Of a DNA stretch of 64,000 nt, positions 1 to 10,593 are shown piece after piece. Source of the DNA: Myxocyprinus asiaticus (Eukaryota; Chordata; Actinopteri; Cypriniformes; Catostomidae). Location of the stretch: the NCBI RefSeq assembly GCF_019703515.2, contig NC_059379.1:25546380-25610379 (forward strand). The letters are read 5' to 3'. Position 1 is the first letter of the stretch, and each line of letters starts with the position of its first letter. The notes beneath the pieces were generated by a model. The model did no database searches, had not been told where the DNA came from, and saw nothing but the letters and a program-made list of their open reading frames with translations. The position numbers were made by a program, and so were the translations under genes.

Positions 1-649
1 GTGGTTGTGAAATCTGAGCCGGAGGAAAAGTGCTTTTACATTGAGCTGATTTAAATGCACACTTGTTGATTTACTGATTCAAAGAGATGCATCTTAGCTA
101 GAAGGGGCTTCCCTTAAAAACCTTTTAATCTTATTTGCTTCTTTTATTGTGGCTATGCCACAATAGAAAATGAAAATAACAAAATGTGACAACATACTGA
201 ATGTAAATTAGGGGTATTAATGCAAACTCCCTTATAAAAATAGCAAACTAAATGTGAAAACAATTATAGTTCACATAATCAAAGACCATAATTAAGGTTT
301 TCCTGAAATGTCAGATAAAAATACCACTTAATTTAAATAATAGTCAAATAAAGCCCACAAATTATTGATCTATACATGCATTTTAGACTTAAAACTTTTA
401 TACTACATGAAGACACATGTTTTATATATTGTAATGTGCTTTGAAAACCCCAGAGAGATTGCTTTAATTTTCATCTAGAAGTATCGCTGAGTAATGCCTT
501 AATAACACAAGATCATGAGATCATTGATAAGCAGGGGCGTAAAAATGCTTTGATGCCTCAATCTGACAATTAATTTCTATGCAGCATCAATCACGGAATT
601 TAAAGGTGAAATGTGATTTTTTTTCAGTCTTAAAATTCTTTCTATTAAT
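1..649. other. AT-rich non-genic stretch
   Basis: I see no gene, RNA or clear repeat boundary here. The stretch is AT-rich with only short open frames that lack similarity to any family I recognise. Confidence 0.5.
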
Positions 650-910
650 TCTTTCCAGGTTAATGTGCAGAGACAACTAAGTAATTCATAGGTTGATTCC
701 CCCAAAAAGGCACAATCAGAACATTTATCTATTTATTTGAGCATCCCGACCAGCTCAACTAATGGCATGAGTTTGGGACGGGACTATAAGTTTGTTCGTC
801 CAATGGGAGACGGGGGAGATTGTTCGGGAAACGTGTTTGAAAACATCATTATTTTTGCAGTTCCATTAGTGACGCTAGTAGCACAGAAATTACACACTTC
901 ACTAGATAGA
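650..910. repeat. Dispersed repeat, copy 1 (homologous to 23405-23575)
   Basis: The stretch beginning with CCAGGTTAATGTGCAGAGACA, followed by a TTTGAGCA..CCCGACCA block and ATGAGTTTGGGA, is repeated in degenerate form at 23405-23575 in the same orientation (CCAGTTTAATGTGCAAAAACA, TTTGAGCACCCAGACCA, GTGAACTTGGGA, and a shared GTTTGAAAACA). That makes it an interspersed element. The class is unknown: no terminal repeats or coding domain are visible. A short open frame across it reads through non-conserved sequence and is not called a gene. Confidence 0.5.
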
Positions 911-2473
911 TTATTAGTACTTGTATTTATTAAATATTATTTTCAGTTATTGCATAATTTATATAATAACTCCCAATGTATTTAATGTTAATTTCTTTTT
1001 TCAGTAGTAAATATCCACCAAATCTAGATCCTTAATCTACTTCTGACGCAAATGCATTCAATTGCCTTCATTTACAAAAGTGTCTTCAGCATAGTTTTGT
1101 AAATTATTATGATTTATACCAAAATAATTAAGCAAAACCCAACACAATTGTGACCAAATTTCAGATTTCATTATGCATTAGTATTACCATTTACTAAAGC
1201 ATTGTAATATAAATATATATAGAAAATAATAATGAATCACAAAGCAAATTTACACTTCTTGTAGGTAGCATGTCATTAATGTTACCATATGTACCTCTCC
1301 TCTGTGTCTCCCACTGCATTTTCCCAAAATGCCCAACCCACATCCACCCTTTCACCCATGCAGCCAGTCAGCCATGTGAAACAGCTAGCTATAAAAAAAA
1401 CACTCAAGTGTGGGTTGGAGGTGGAGAGAGAGTTGATATGGCTTTTAGATCGATTGTTCTAGGTTTATAGTGAGGATGAGCAGTGGTGTGAGTGTACAAA
1501 TATACGAGACTGTAGTGAGGGAGTGGGCTAACAGTCTGGTTTGAAGATAGCTTTCATAAACATCATACTCTTCGCATCTGGAGTAAATGGGTGCACCTTG
1601 GAATGATTTCTTACAAGAAGATAGACTGATCTGGACAATGATATGGATATTTTTGCAGAACTATTAGACACTGGCCTTTGTGGAGTTTTTCAGGGTCATG
1701 AAAATGTTGAGATGTATAAAGTGTGAAATATAAACATCTGCTGTAAAAATGAGAGACACTAATTATTTCTTCCTATTGTGAGACAATCTGTCTTGTTTTA
1801 TTCACATAGATGAACCATGGGCTCATGAAAATTAACTTCTTGTTGCTACAGTTGTAAGGACTGAGCCTGTATGCATGTGTGTGCGGGTGTGTTTTTTCAC
1901 ACAATAATGGTTGGCGTGCTTTTTTCTGCTTTAATAACTACAATTACAGCAGGCTTGATCAGTGCTGTGGTAATTTTGATGGAAAGCAATTTTAACAATA
2001 TCAGTAAGACTGTGTTTATTGATTAATTTAACAGGGCTCTTCACCCTTCAGTGCAAACTCATAAATTGTGTTTTTGTTCCCTTTTTGTTCTTTTTCAATT
2101 ATAGATGCTCATTCTACCTCATTAAAACTTAATTGCTATCAAGGCATGAAAGTTATGTAATGTTCATTCTCCAAGCAATAAACCCTCTCATATAATTGAC
2201 ATCAAAGAAACAATGTAAAACACAGACTTTTACAGTGTTACTGTAAATGAGCTGTATTCTTTAGGATAAAATTAGTAGGAAAATAATTACAGTAATTTAC
2301 TGTTAAATTGCATGAGAACTGGCCTAATCTCAAACCTGTGCATACACAATGGGAGGGGAGAGGAAATTTGTGGTATTACTCAGTGATTTATTATCAAAAA
2401 GACAAACCCTGGAGATGTCTTCTCTGCATTGGACTTACTCACACAATCTAATCAAAAGTAGAACTATATGGGA
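911..2473. other. Non-genic stretch
   Basis: No recognisable gene is present. A pyrimidine-rich patch near 1285-1370 and a run of ACAGTAA/TTACTGT motifs near 2235-2310 (also present at 4180-4270) are the only texture. The latter looks like remnants of an interspersed repeat. Confidence 0.4.
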
Positions 2474-3285
2474 ATGCACCTGGCAACCTGTTAACCTTGA
2501 GCCTGCACTCGACTCACTTCAGCCTTGAGAGGAGCAGAAGCAAAGCGATATCTTTTTGACTGAACCAGGTGAGCATCAAAAATCACCCAAACATCTTTTA
2601 GCAGTTTATAATAATTTTTTCAAACATTCATCATTTGTAATGATAAAGTTAAATGGTAAAAGATACTTGCATCAGTTATAACGGCCATTCTGTTTAGTAT
2701 TGAAGTAAGCACTTACGTTTTTAAGTACGATAATTAACCAAATTACTTTGTGAGCAAATGTTGTTGTATTTACACCAGTCAAATGTGCGCAACTCGTTGG
2801 ACACCCCGTTCTTTTATTTATGTTTATTATTATTATTATTATTTTTTATTTTTTTATTTGCTAAGCTGCGGAGTTATATCACTTTACCTGTCCATCTAAA
2901 ATAATGTTATGTTATGTACAAATATAACATGTGTAAATGTTTTGCTCTGAATTTTATTTGATATGTATGTTCTATCTCAGTCCTTTCTGAATGATGCTCA
3001 ACCTTGGTTGTTGAGAGTGGATTCACTCCCTTGTAGCTGAAATGCCATGTTGATGTAAACAAGACTGAAGTTACATGATATTAACTGATTTTTGTATTTT
3101 GTTTTCTAGGTCTGGACAGGCAAAGAATTGGAGAGTGTTCTTTCAGTCATTTGGACATCTGGTGAACTTAATATTGAAGTTTTTGAATGAACTTGTATGT
3201 TTGTAATCATAATTTACCTTTATGAGTAACATTTATGTGATATTTGAGTTGTCATTGTGTAATAAATGTTCTGTTTGCAAAAAGG
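2474..3285 (+). other. Candidate two-exon noncoding transcription unit
   Basis: A good donor (CCAG|GTGAGC) lies at 2568/2569 and a good acceptor (TTTTCTAG|GTCTGG) at 3109/3110. A canonical AATAAA at 3261-3266 is followed by a GT-rich stretch. The joined exons have no sizeable open frame. This could be a small lncRNA or a spliced repeat-derived transcript, or the signals may be coincidental. The first-exon start is a guess. Confidence 0.25.
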
Positions 3286-3322
3286 CCTCAATTGTTTAAT
3301 TTTCTTTAACTTGTAATAGATA

Positions 3323-3330
3323 GAAGTTAG
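3323..3330. repeat. 8-bp target-site duplication (left)
   Basis: GAAGTTAG immediately precedes the element at 3331-4075 and is repeated exactly at 4076-4083. Confidence 0.85.
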
Positions 3331-4075
3331 CAGGTTTGGGAGGGTTACTTTTGAATACATGCTGTAAAATTTAATTTGTAACGTATTCCGTTAGATTACT
3401 CAACATCAGTAACGTATTGTAAATACTTTGGATTACTTCTTCAGCACTGGTAGATTTTTTCACTTATAAAAACTAATTTTGTACAGTAAGACAAAATATA
3501 CATGTTAAAAATACATTCTCTGAAAAACCTAAATATCTTATGCAGTGTTGTAAGTATTTTTAGATATTTTTACAGGAAAGCAATACAAAAATTATTATCA
3601 AAGGTCTTACTAGAAATAAGAAATTATGATCCAACGTGAATTTTCTTGATAAAAAATATGATCGTGCATGTACTGTAAAATGGCAAGAAATAGCATTTTA
3701 GCTTAGCGTAAAACTGACAATTTACACAAAGTTTATTTCTATTTCTTCTGCTCCAAACTTGCTTCAAACTTACTTCTCTGTCTGCTCGTATGAATGTAAC
3801 ACATCATAAGAAAGTGTTTCACCGCTGTTCAAGTGCACTTTGGATCGCATCATTTATATATATAAATGTTTTCCATCTGAATGGACTAAATATTAAATGA
3901 AACAAATGACAATAAAATGTAAAGTAATCTCTTCAGTAATCAAAATACTTTTTGAATGTAACTGTATTCTAATTAACAATGATTTAAACTGTAACTGTAG
4001 TGGAATACAGTTACTTATATTTTATATTTTAAATACGTATTCCCATTACATGTATTCCGTTACTCCCCAAACCTG
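3331..4075. mobile_element. Non-autonomous DNA transposon (MITE) with 8-bp TSD
   Basis: The element starts CAGGTTTGGGAGGGTTAC and ends with GTAACGGAGTAT-type sequence closing CCAAACCTG, so the outer 10 bases are near-perfect terminal inverted repeats. The subterminal blocks (ATTCCGTTA, GAATACATG) are also inverted relative to each other. The exact 8-bp duplication GAAGTTAG flanks it, which is the hAT-type signature. No transposase frame is visible in 745 bp. A related terminus lies at 45108-45347 in opposite orientation. Confidence 0.85.
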
Positions 4076-4083
4076 GAAGTTAG
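4076..4083. repeat. 8-bp target-site duplication (right)
   Basis: GAAGTTAG, identical to 3323-3330. Confidence 0.85.
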
Positions 4084-4993
4084 TTACTCTAACTCTGTAA
4101 GCTAAAACTGTGCTTACTGTGGTTAGTTCTATGGTATGGACACTTCAATTTAATATACAACATTCAGACAATTACCATAATTTATTTTACTGTACAGCTA
4201 ATATACTGTATTTTAATATACGTCATACAAACAACTACCATAATGAATTTTAAAGTACAGCACATACTGTAAATCATTAGTACCTTGGGACCACAAATTA
4301 AAAAAGTTACTAATAATTCTGGTATTAAAATCTGTGGTAATAAATAAAAAAATTAAAAAAATATCATCTGTGCTGCATCTGAACAGTGAGTTTTACCAAT
4401 CTCAGCAGCTGGTGCTTTAGTGTAAATTTATTTGCCAAGAAATGGCTTGGCCATCTTTCATGGAATCACATGTATCTCAGCTTTCGATATAGCTCATGCT
4501 CAGAATTGAGTGTGCTCTGGATGTGTGAGCTGTGGCTTCCACTCTGTGATAGTAGGATGTAGTAGTTACTAGCCATTCCCATGGTTCTGATCTGAGCTCC
4601 ATGGCTCAGGGCACTTCTGTTGTGGCTGACAATGTGCTAATTCTTAAACTCATGGGTTTATGCTGACTCACAATCTTGTGCCTCTTGCTGCTAGTTCTGT
4701 GATTCACAAAGACTTTCATATTTTGGCAGCTGGAACCAGCAAATCCTTAGTAGTCTAACATAAATTGTTCCAGACGGCTTCCATAATTCTAGATTTCAAC
4801 TGAAAAAACTTTTACTGTTGGCAAATGGATTTATAGTGCTTTAGTTCACAAAAGTTCGAAGATTTGTGAACCAATAAAGACTGCTACATTATGATCACTC
4901 ACAAATGGATTAATTAATGCATTCTATGCTCTGCCCCAAATTCCTGTTTAAATATGTAAAACATCAACACAGCATAAAAACACATTTGTCAAG
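4084..4993. other. Non-genic stretch
   Basis: Apart from scattered TACTGTA/TACAGTA motifs (4170-4270) shared with 2235-2310, I see no gene or bounded element up to the LTR retrotransposon. Confidence 0.4.
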
Positions 4994-5368
4994 TGTAACA
5001 CAACTTCACAGAAGAAGGGAAGGAGAACACAGGGAAGCGGGTTTTCCAGGCTCAGGTAAGACATTTAATCGGCCACTTCAATGCTTCACAACTTTACAAA
5101 CTCATCAGCTTCACAGGCATGTAGACTTTTAAACACATTAGCTTCACAAAACACAACAGATTAAATGCAACAGCTTCAGGAGCACCGTGGATTTCCTTGT
5201 GCCAGACTCTCTCTCTGTCTCTGCTGGTGGCGTGGCTACTTATATGCCGCTCTCCCCATGCTCACTGGAATTAGAGACAGCTGTTACACATAATCTAGCT
5301 CAGGTGCAAGCGCCCTTATCGCTTTCTCTCTCTCTGGACAGACGCTTGACCACGCCCTCGCTGCCACA
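4994..5368 (-). repeat. 3' LTR of the Gmr1-like element
   Basis: This repeat matches 9444-9807 over its whole length with scattered substitutions and a 10-bp-scale insertion near its plus-strand start. On the minus strand it begins TGTGGCAG and ends TGTTACA (TG...CA). A TATATAAG-like box (plus-strand CTTATATG at about 5238-5245) sits in mid-LTR. A purine-rich tract lies directly upstream of the LTR on the minus strand (plus 5369-5381). Confidence 0.9.
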
Positions 5369-5414
5369 TATCCCCACCGCCCGACTCAGGCTGGGGAGAC
5401 ATCCGGCCTGTCTA

Positions 5415-6099
5415 CCACTCCACCCCCATTTCTGGAAAGGAAGTCGGCGACAGCCATCTGTGCTCCTGGTCTGTGGACCACCTTGAACTTAAATGGCTGA
5501 AGAGCCAGTTACCAACGGGTGATCCGCACATTGGTATCCTTCATGCGGTGGAGCCATTGGAGTGGGGCGTGATCCGAGCAGAGGGTGAAGGCCCGCCCCA
5601 ACAGGTAGTACCGGAGAATGAGGACCACCCACTTGATGGCGAGACACTCCTTCTCTACTGTGCTGTACTTAGTCTCCCTCAGTGAGAGCTTGCGGCTAAT
5701 GTACAGCACCGGGCACTCCTCCCCCTCCACCACCTGTGAGAGTATGGCCCCCAGCCCTCTGTTTGAAGCATCCATCTGCAAGACAAAAGGGAGAGAGAAA
5801 ATGGGTGAATGTAAAAGCGGGCCCCCGCAAAGTGCAGCTTTAACCTGCATGAACGCCTGTTGACACTGCTCCATCCACTGGACCGGGTCTGGAGTTCCCT
5901 TTTTAGTGAGATCAGTCAGCGGGCTGGTGACATGCGAATAATTAGGCACGAATCTCCTATAATAGCCAGCAAGCCCCAGGAACTGTCTCACCCCCTTTTT
6001 GGTCTTGGGCCTCGGACAGGTCGCAATCGCCGCAGTCTTGTCAATTTGGGGATGCACTTGCCCGTGGCCCAAATGGAACCCCAGATACCGTACCTCCAA
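5415..6099 (-). pseudogene. Gmr1-like RNase H region (pol 3' end)
   Basis: Translation on the minus strand gives the post-RT connection (YLGFHLG..., VRQFLGLAGYYRRFVPNYS) and a retroelement RNase H. Its expected acidic residues appear as QMDASNRGLGA, VEKECLAIKW and CSDHAPLQWL. An in-frame stop follows ITRW at about 5507. The frame then resumes with FKFKVVHRPG and VADFLSRN, the usual gypsy RNase H tail. No integrase follows, as expected for the Gmr1 order. In the intact element this domain degrades the RNA template during reverse transcription. Confidence 0.85.
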
Positions 6100-6141
6100 C
6101 CGCCCAAACGCGCACTTCTTGGGGTTTGCTGTGAGTCCCGC

Positions 6142-6810
6142 TCATCTCAGCGATCTCAGAACCGCCCTCAGATGCTGCATGTGCCGCTGCCAATCATTGC
6201 TGTAAATGATGATGTCATTTAAGTAGGCAGTGGCATAAGCCGAATGCGGTCTGAGGATTCGGTCCATGAGATGCTGAAACGTAGCTAGGGCTCCAAACAA
6301 ACCGAACGGAAGCATCACAAATTGGTGTAATCCGAACAGCGTGGAGAAGGCTGTTTTTTCACGGGAAATTGGTGTCAAGGGGATCTGCCAATAACCCTTT
6401 GTCAAATCCAGTGTCGAATAAAATCGAGCAGTGCCCAACCGATTGAGCAACTCAACATGAGGCATTGGGTATGCATCAAATTTTGACACCGCGTTGACTT
6501 TTCTATAATCCACACAGAACCGTACAGACCCGTTGCTCTTAGGAACTAGAACAACCAGGCTGGACCAGTCACTGTGGGATTCCTCTATTACCCCCATATC
6601 GAGCATTGCATCCAATTCTTCCCGGACAATTTTCTTTTTGTGCTCGGGCAATCGGTAGGGATGGCTATGTACCACCACTCCCAGCTCAGTCTCGCTGTGT
6701 TGCTGTATGAGGTTCGTACGACCCGGTAGAGGGGAAAAAACACGTCCGCAAATTCCTTTTGCAACTCGGCAACCTCTGCGAGTTGATACGGTGAGAGGTG
6801 GTCTCCGCAA
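6142..6810 (-). pseudogene. Gmr1-like reverse transcriptase, catalytic Asp lost
   Basis: Clear Ty3/gypsy RT motifs run in order: PYRLPEHKKKIVREELDAML, GVIEESHSDWSSLVVLVPK, RFCVDYRKVN, YSTLDLTKGYWQIPL and FVMLPFGL. The active-site box reads YLNDIIIYS instead of the family's YLDD (plus-strand TCATTTAAG near 6215-6223), so the first Asp of the metal-binding pair is Asn. The preceding part of pol is in another frame, so a frameshift separates RT from integrase. The protein would be inactive even if translated. Confidence 0.88.
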
Positions 6811-7799
6811 GTGACCAGGGTGAAATTATTGTGTTTTGTATTCACCTCTGGCCCAAGCTCCACCCTCTCTGGGACTACCGAAGCCAACATCACAGGGACC
6901 GCCTCCCTCCACAATTTCAGGGGGTTGCTGTGATATATTTGACGTGCGCCCCCTCTATCGGTTCACTTTACCTCATATTCGAGATCCCCCACTTGTCGTG
7001 TGACCTCAAAGGGTCCTTTCCACTTGCCAAGTAATTTGGAGCTTGTTGTGGGAAGTAATACGAGTACCTTATCTCCTGGTGCAAATTCCCGCAGCCGAGT
7101 TACCCTGTCATACAGTCGGCTCTGTCGTTCTTGAGCTTGGAGAAAATTCTCCTGTGTTAGTTGCCCCAGAGTGTGGAGTTTTGCTCTAAGATCAAGAACG
7201 TATTAAATTTCATTCTTACTGTTTGAAGGTCCCTCCTCCCAAGCCTCGTGCATAACATCAAGCACACCACGCGGGTGCCGCTCATATAGCAGCTCGAATG
7301 GGGAAAATCGCATGGAGGCTTGCGGGACCTCTCGTACTGCGAATAACAGGGGATCGAGCCATTTGTCCCAATTTCTAGCATCCTCATGCACGAACTTACG
7401 AATCATATTTTAAGGGTTTTATTAAAATGCTCCACCAGGCCATCTGTTTGTGGATGGTAAACACTGGTGCGGATTGATTTAATAACCAATCAAAGCTCGC
7501 ATAGTGTCCGTGACATAAAGGTTGTGCCTTGATCGGTGAGGATTTCTTTCGGAAACACTCCGCAACACTGCATGCTGAGATGTTGTGCAGAGGCATTGCT
7601 TCAGGATATCGCGTTGCATAGTCCACTAGGACCAATACAAAGCGATGTCCACATGCTGACTGCTCTAATGGCCCAACGAGGACCATTCCAATTCTCTCGA
7701 AGGGGACCTCGATCAGTGGAAGAGGGCGCAATGGCACTTTTGGGGTGGCCGGTGGATTCACCAGCTGGCAACTGCTCATTTATAATTGCGAAATAGGGA
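6811..7799 (-). pseudogene. Gmr1-like integrase remnant
   Basis: Several frames together cover an integrase. The core start (IEVPFERIGMVLVGPL, VDYATRYPEAMPL) is followed by TDQGTTF and YHPQTDGLVE, then a C-terminal part (WDKWLDPLLFAVREVP, FSPFELLYERHPRG, LYDRVTRLREFAPGDKVLVL, GKWKGPFEVTRQVG). The first catalytic Asp, normally in MDLVGPL, is Val here. Most of the N-terminal HHCC zinc domain is deleted, leaving only the last Cys in CQLVNPPATPK. Its position upstream of RT is the Gmr1 order. Confidence 0.85.
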
Positions 7800-8341
7800 T
7801 ATGAAAGGGTGACACCCGGCTGGAGTTGTTGACCATCGATCACTCTCACTTGGTCAAAGGCGTGCTTGAGGGTTTCGTCTCGTGACTGCTCCAAAGGGAA
7901 ATCCCCGAAGACGGGAGGGGCTGCAGCCTCTCCCCCCCTCACCTCATCCTGAAGTGGAACAGACGAAGACGGCCCTGGCTCCGCCTCCCCTGCCAGAGTA
8001 TTGCACATCTCACATCTCATTGCTTTAGTGCAGGACCCATCCATGCATATTCTCTTTAATACATTTCTAAATTCAGGCCAATTAGTCCCCAAAATCAGCG
8101 GATGGGTGAGGCGGTAACTAACCGCGGCCTCCACTCTATGTTTTGTTCCCCGAAATTTAATCACAAGGGTCACCATAGGGTAGTTGTGAATATCCCCATG
8201 CACACATTTCACCCTCACCATTTTAGCTGTGCCCAAAGCCTCGTGTTGAACCAAGCATTGGTGGATAGTGGTTTGATTACAACCTGTGTCCACCAATGCT
8301 TGGTGAGTACCACCTTTGACTCTTACCGGTATCTGGTACAC
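7800..8341 (-). pseudogene. Gmr1-like aspartic protease region
   Basis: The minus-strand frame MYQIPVRVKGGTHQALVDTG carries the aspartic-protease active-site triplet DTG, followed by CNQTTIHQ. Further on, RLTHPLILGTNWPEF resembles the second flap-side motif ILG. In the intact element this enzyme processes Gag-Pol. The frame runs on into a linker and then out of frame across the integrase deletion. Confidence 0.75.
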
Positions 8342-8372
8342 TCCTGCCTGATCGGGGGCAGCCTGCAGAGTG

Positions 8373-9399
8373 TCAGACCACTGTTCCCAGCTCCATCACG
8401 GGGCATTGATCCTGGAAGTGTCCCGGATCCCCGCAACTCGAGTAGACCGGCCCTGGCGCCACGCCCACACCTGCGTTGGCGGACACTTCCACCTGAGGGG
8501 GAGAGCGGCGGGGCACTGTTGATGCTGTGGGTGACGGGAGACACCGCGCGTGGGGAACCAGCTTTGGTGGTGGGACTCCTCGCCTCCGCAGGGCAGGAAC
8601 AGGCTCTGGGGAGAGAGCAGAATGAGAGAGAGATGAGGGGAGGGGGAAGAGAATGGGGAAAACATAGAGGGAGTGGAGAGAGAGTGGGAGGGCTCTTCCA
8701 CCCTCGGGTATGCCGTCATCTGGTCCTCCGCCAATTGGACTGCTTCCTTCAGTGATGCCGGGCGGTGACACTGGACCCATTCTGCCATCCTCTCTGGCAG
8801 TCGACGGATCAGCTGCTCCAGCGCCACCTGGTCGAAAATTCCCTCGACACCGCGGTCCCCCGCCAGCAGCATTTTCGGCAGGTGCCTCGAAGTCGTTGGC
8901 AGAAGGCAAACAGGCGGCCGGACTTTTCCAATTCCATGGACCGGAAGAGCTGCCTGTACTGTTCTGGACTTCTGCCAACCCGTTGCAGTATGGACTTCCT
9001 TAGGACACTGTAGTCCAGGAGACTAACTGCCGGTAGTTGTTGGGCTGCGAGTTGGGGCTCCCCGGACAACAAAGGAACAAGCCGGGCCACCCATTGAGCT
9101 TGCAGCCAGCCCCAGATCTCAGCAGTCTGCTCAAAAAGGTCCAGGAAGGCTTCTGGGTCATCCTCTGCCCCCATCTTCATGATGTGCGGGGGCATGGGGT
9201 TACTGTTGTCCAGGGTCACAGCCGGGGCTTTCCCCTGACTTAGGAGGCTCCGGATGGCCTGCCGTTCCTCTGCCTGAGCTCTGAGGATCTTATGGAATCA
9301 ACGATCTTGGTCCTGTCAGAGCTCAAGCAGGGCCTGTTGGTGGGAGTGGTGTAGACCGGCGAGGGACTTGAGGACCTCGGCCAATGGTGAAGACTCCAT
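8373..9399 (-). pseudogene. Gmr1-like gag with SCAN-like segment and broken zinc knuckle
   Basis: The start chosen is the ATG at 9399 (MESSPLAEVLKSLAG), because the second element at 12344 begins with nearly the same residues. Two early in-frame stops follow QQALLEL. The next open segment carries DDPEAFLDLFEQTAE, VGRSPEQYRQLFRSM and, after a frameshift, LEQLIRRLPERMAEWV. Together these read as a SCAN-like capsid segment. The CCHC knuckle near 8400-8450 reads YSSCGDPGHFQDQC, with the first Cys replaced by Tyr. Gag would form the particle and bind RNA. Confidence 0.82.
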
Positions 9400-9424
9400 G
9401 AGGCTTACCATCTTTGATCTTGAT

Positions 9425-9442
9425 TCCCGGGTTTCGGCACCA
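9425..9442 (-). promoter_or_regulatory. Primer-binding site of the Gmr1-like element
   Basis: On the minus strand TGGTGCCGAAACCCGGGA begins one base inside the 5' LTR. The same motif, also after one C spacer, starts at 12306 in the second element. I could not assign the priming tRNA with certainty. Confidence 0.75.
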
Positions 9443-9443
9443 G

Positions 9444-9807
9444 TGTAACACAGCTTCACAGAAGAACACAGGGAAGCGTGTTTTCCAAGCTCAGGTAAGA
9501 CTTTTAATCGGCCACTTCAATGCTTCACAACTTTACAAACTCATCAGGTTCACAGGCATGTAGACTTTTAAACACATTAGCTTCACAAAACACAACAGAT
9601 TAAATGCAACAGCTTCAGGAGCACCATGGCCTTCCTTGCGCCAGACTTTCTCTCTATCTCTGCTGGTGGCGTGGTTACTTATGTGCCACTCTCCCCATGC
9701 TCACTAGAATTAGAGACAGGTTTTACACATAATCTAGCTCAGGTGCAAGCGCCCTTACCGCTTTCTCTCTCTCTGGACGGATACTTGACCACGCCCCTGC
9801 TGCCACA
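9444..9807 (-). repeat. 5' LTR of the Gmr1-like element
   Basis: Matches 4994-5368. Minus-strand ends are TGTGGCAG and TGTTACA. The flanking 5-bp duplication TCAAG is at 9808-9812. Confidence 0.9.
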
Positions 9808-9812
9808 TCAAG

Positions 9813-10024
9813 CAATTTCATAGGGTCTTTAAATAGAAGTGTATTTTTATAAGTATAGTTTTATAAATAGACAATAGTCTTTACTTCTAGCTAAATCAAA
9901 GAAATATCAGGGATGATGTCATTTCGGACAAAATTCGGTCAAAAAGAAGGTGTTTTGAAGTTTGGAGCAGTGGTTTGAAACAGCTTGCCAGTGTGAACTT
10001 TCAGGAAAACTTCATACCTATTAA
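9813..10024. other. Short non-genic stretch
   Basis: Nothing recognised. Confidence 0.4.
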
Positions 10025-10275
10025 CATTTTACTATTGTTGATCCACATCATCAGTGGGTGTGACTTGGTGCTTCTGTAACTGGTCTTGCTCAACCTGCTC
10101 CAAGCAGGATTTGAACTGGGGTCTCCAGCATGGGAAGTGGGCATGCTATCAATGAGGCTAAAGTCTCTAGTGTCAGTTGCTAGTGCATCTCTTGATGCCA
10201 GGGGATTGAGGTTTACACACACTGCACATCACGTACCATCTGGCTACCATTACACTCCACCTGGGGCGGACTGGG
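10025..10275 (-). repeat. tRNA-derived SINE-like repeat
   Basis: On the minus strand, a tRNA-like head with an A-box-like TAGCCTCATTGATAG and a B-box-like AGTTCAAATCC is followed by a unique-looking body ending near CATCATCAGTG. This is the organisation of a Pol III-derived SINE. The family name is not known to me and the ends are approximate. Confidence 0.5.
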
Positions 10276-10593
10276 TCTAAAAAGTGGCTCTGGACTTTCT
10301 GGCCCAGAGTGGCCCACCAAACCCAGCCCGTAACACACCACACCAGCTCACTGATTTCATTTTCTGGCTCAATTTAAAATTTTGGTGTTGAAAAAAAAAA
10401 GACATTTTTATTGACTGCTAGTCATGACAATGGGCCCCACCAGTGCAAAAACTGACATAACTTTAAAACATAAAACCACTGTAAATGTGATGAGTGGATT
10501 TTCTAGAGAAAGCACTAAAATAAGCACTTTATAGCTCAGCCAAATAATATGTCCAAAAACTTTTTCCCAACATACAGATTTTAGGTTAAAATG

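Larger units (their letters stand above)
4994..9807 (-). mobile_element. Complete Gmr1-like LTR retrotransposon (defective), PR-IN-RT-RH order
   Basis: Two about 370-bp LTRs (4994-5368 and 9444-9807) bound gag and pol remnants on the minus strand. The element is flanked by an exact 5-bp duplication TCAAG (4989-4993 and 9808-9812). Going 5' to 3' on the minus strand the order is LTR, primer-binding site, gag with SCAN-like segment and zinc knuckle, protease, integrase, reverse transcriptase, RNase H, purine tract, LTR. Integrase upstream of RT with Ty3/gypsy-type sequences is the hallmark of the Gmr1 group of deuterostome elements. After RNase H only about 140 bp remain before the LTR, so there is no room for a downstream integrase. 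All frames carry stops or frameshifts, and catalytic residues are lost. Confidence 0.88.

Noticed and set aside
3897..4100. 67-codon frame
   Set aside because: It is contained in the MITE at 3331-4075 and runs through its terminal repeat.
5187..9243. Several plus-strand open frames of 70-217 codons across the LTR element
   Set aside because: They are antisense shadows of the minus-strand gag and pol or of the LTRs; the minus strand carries all recognisable motifs.
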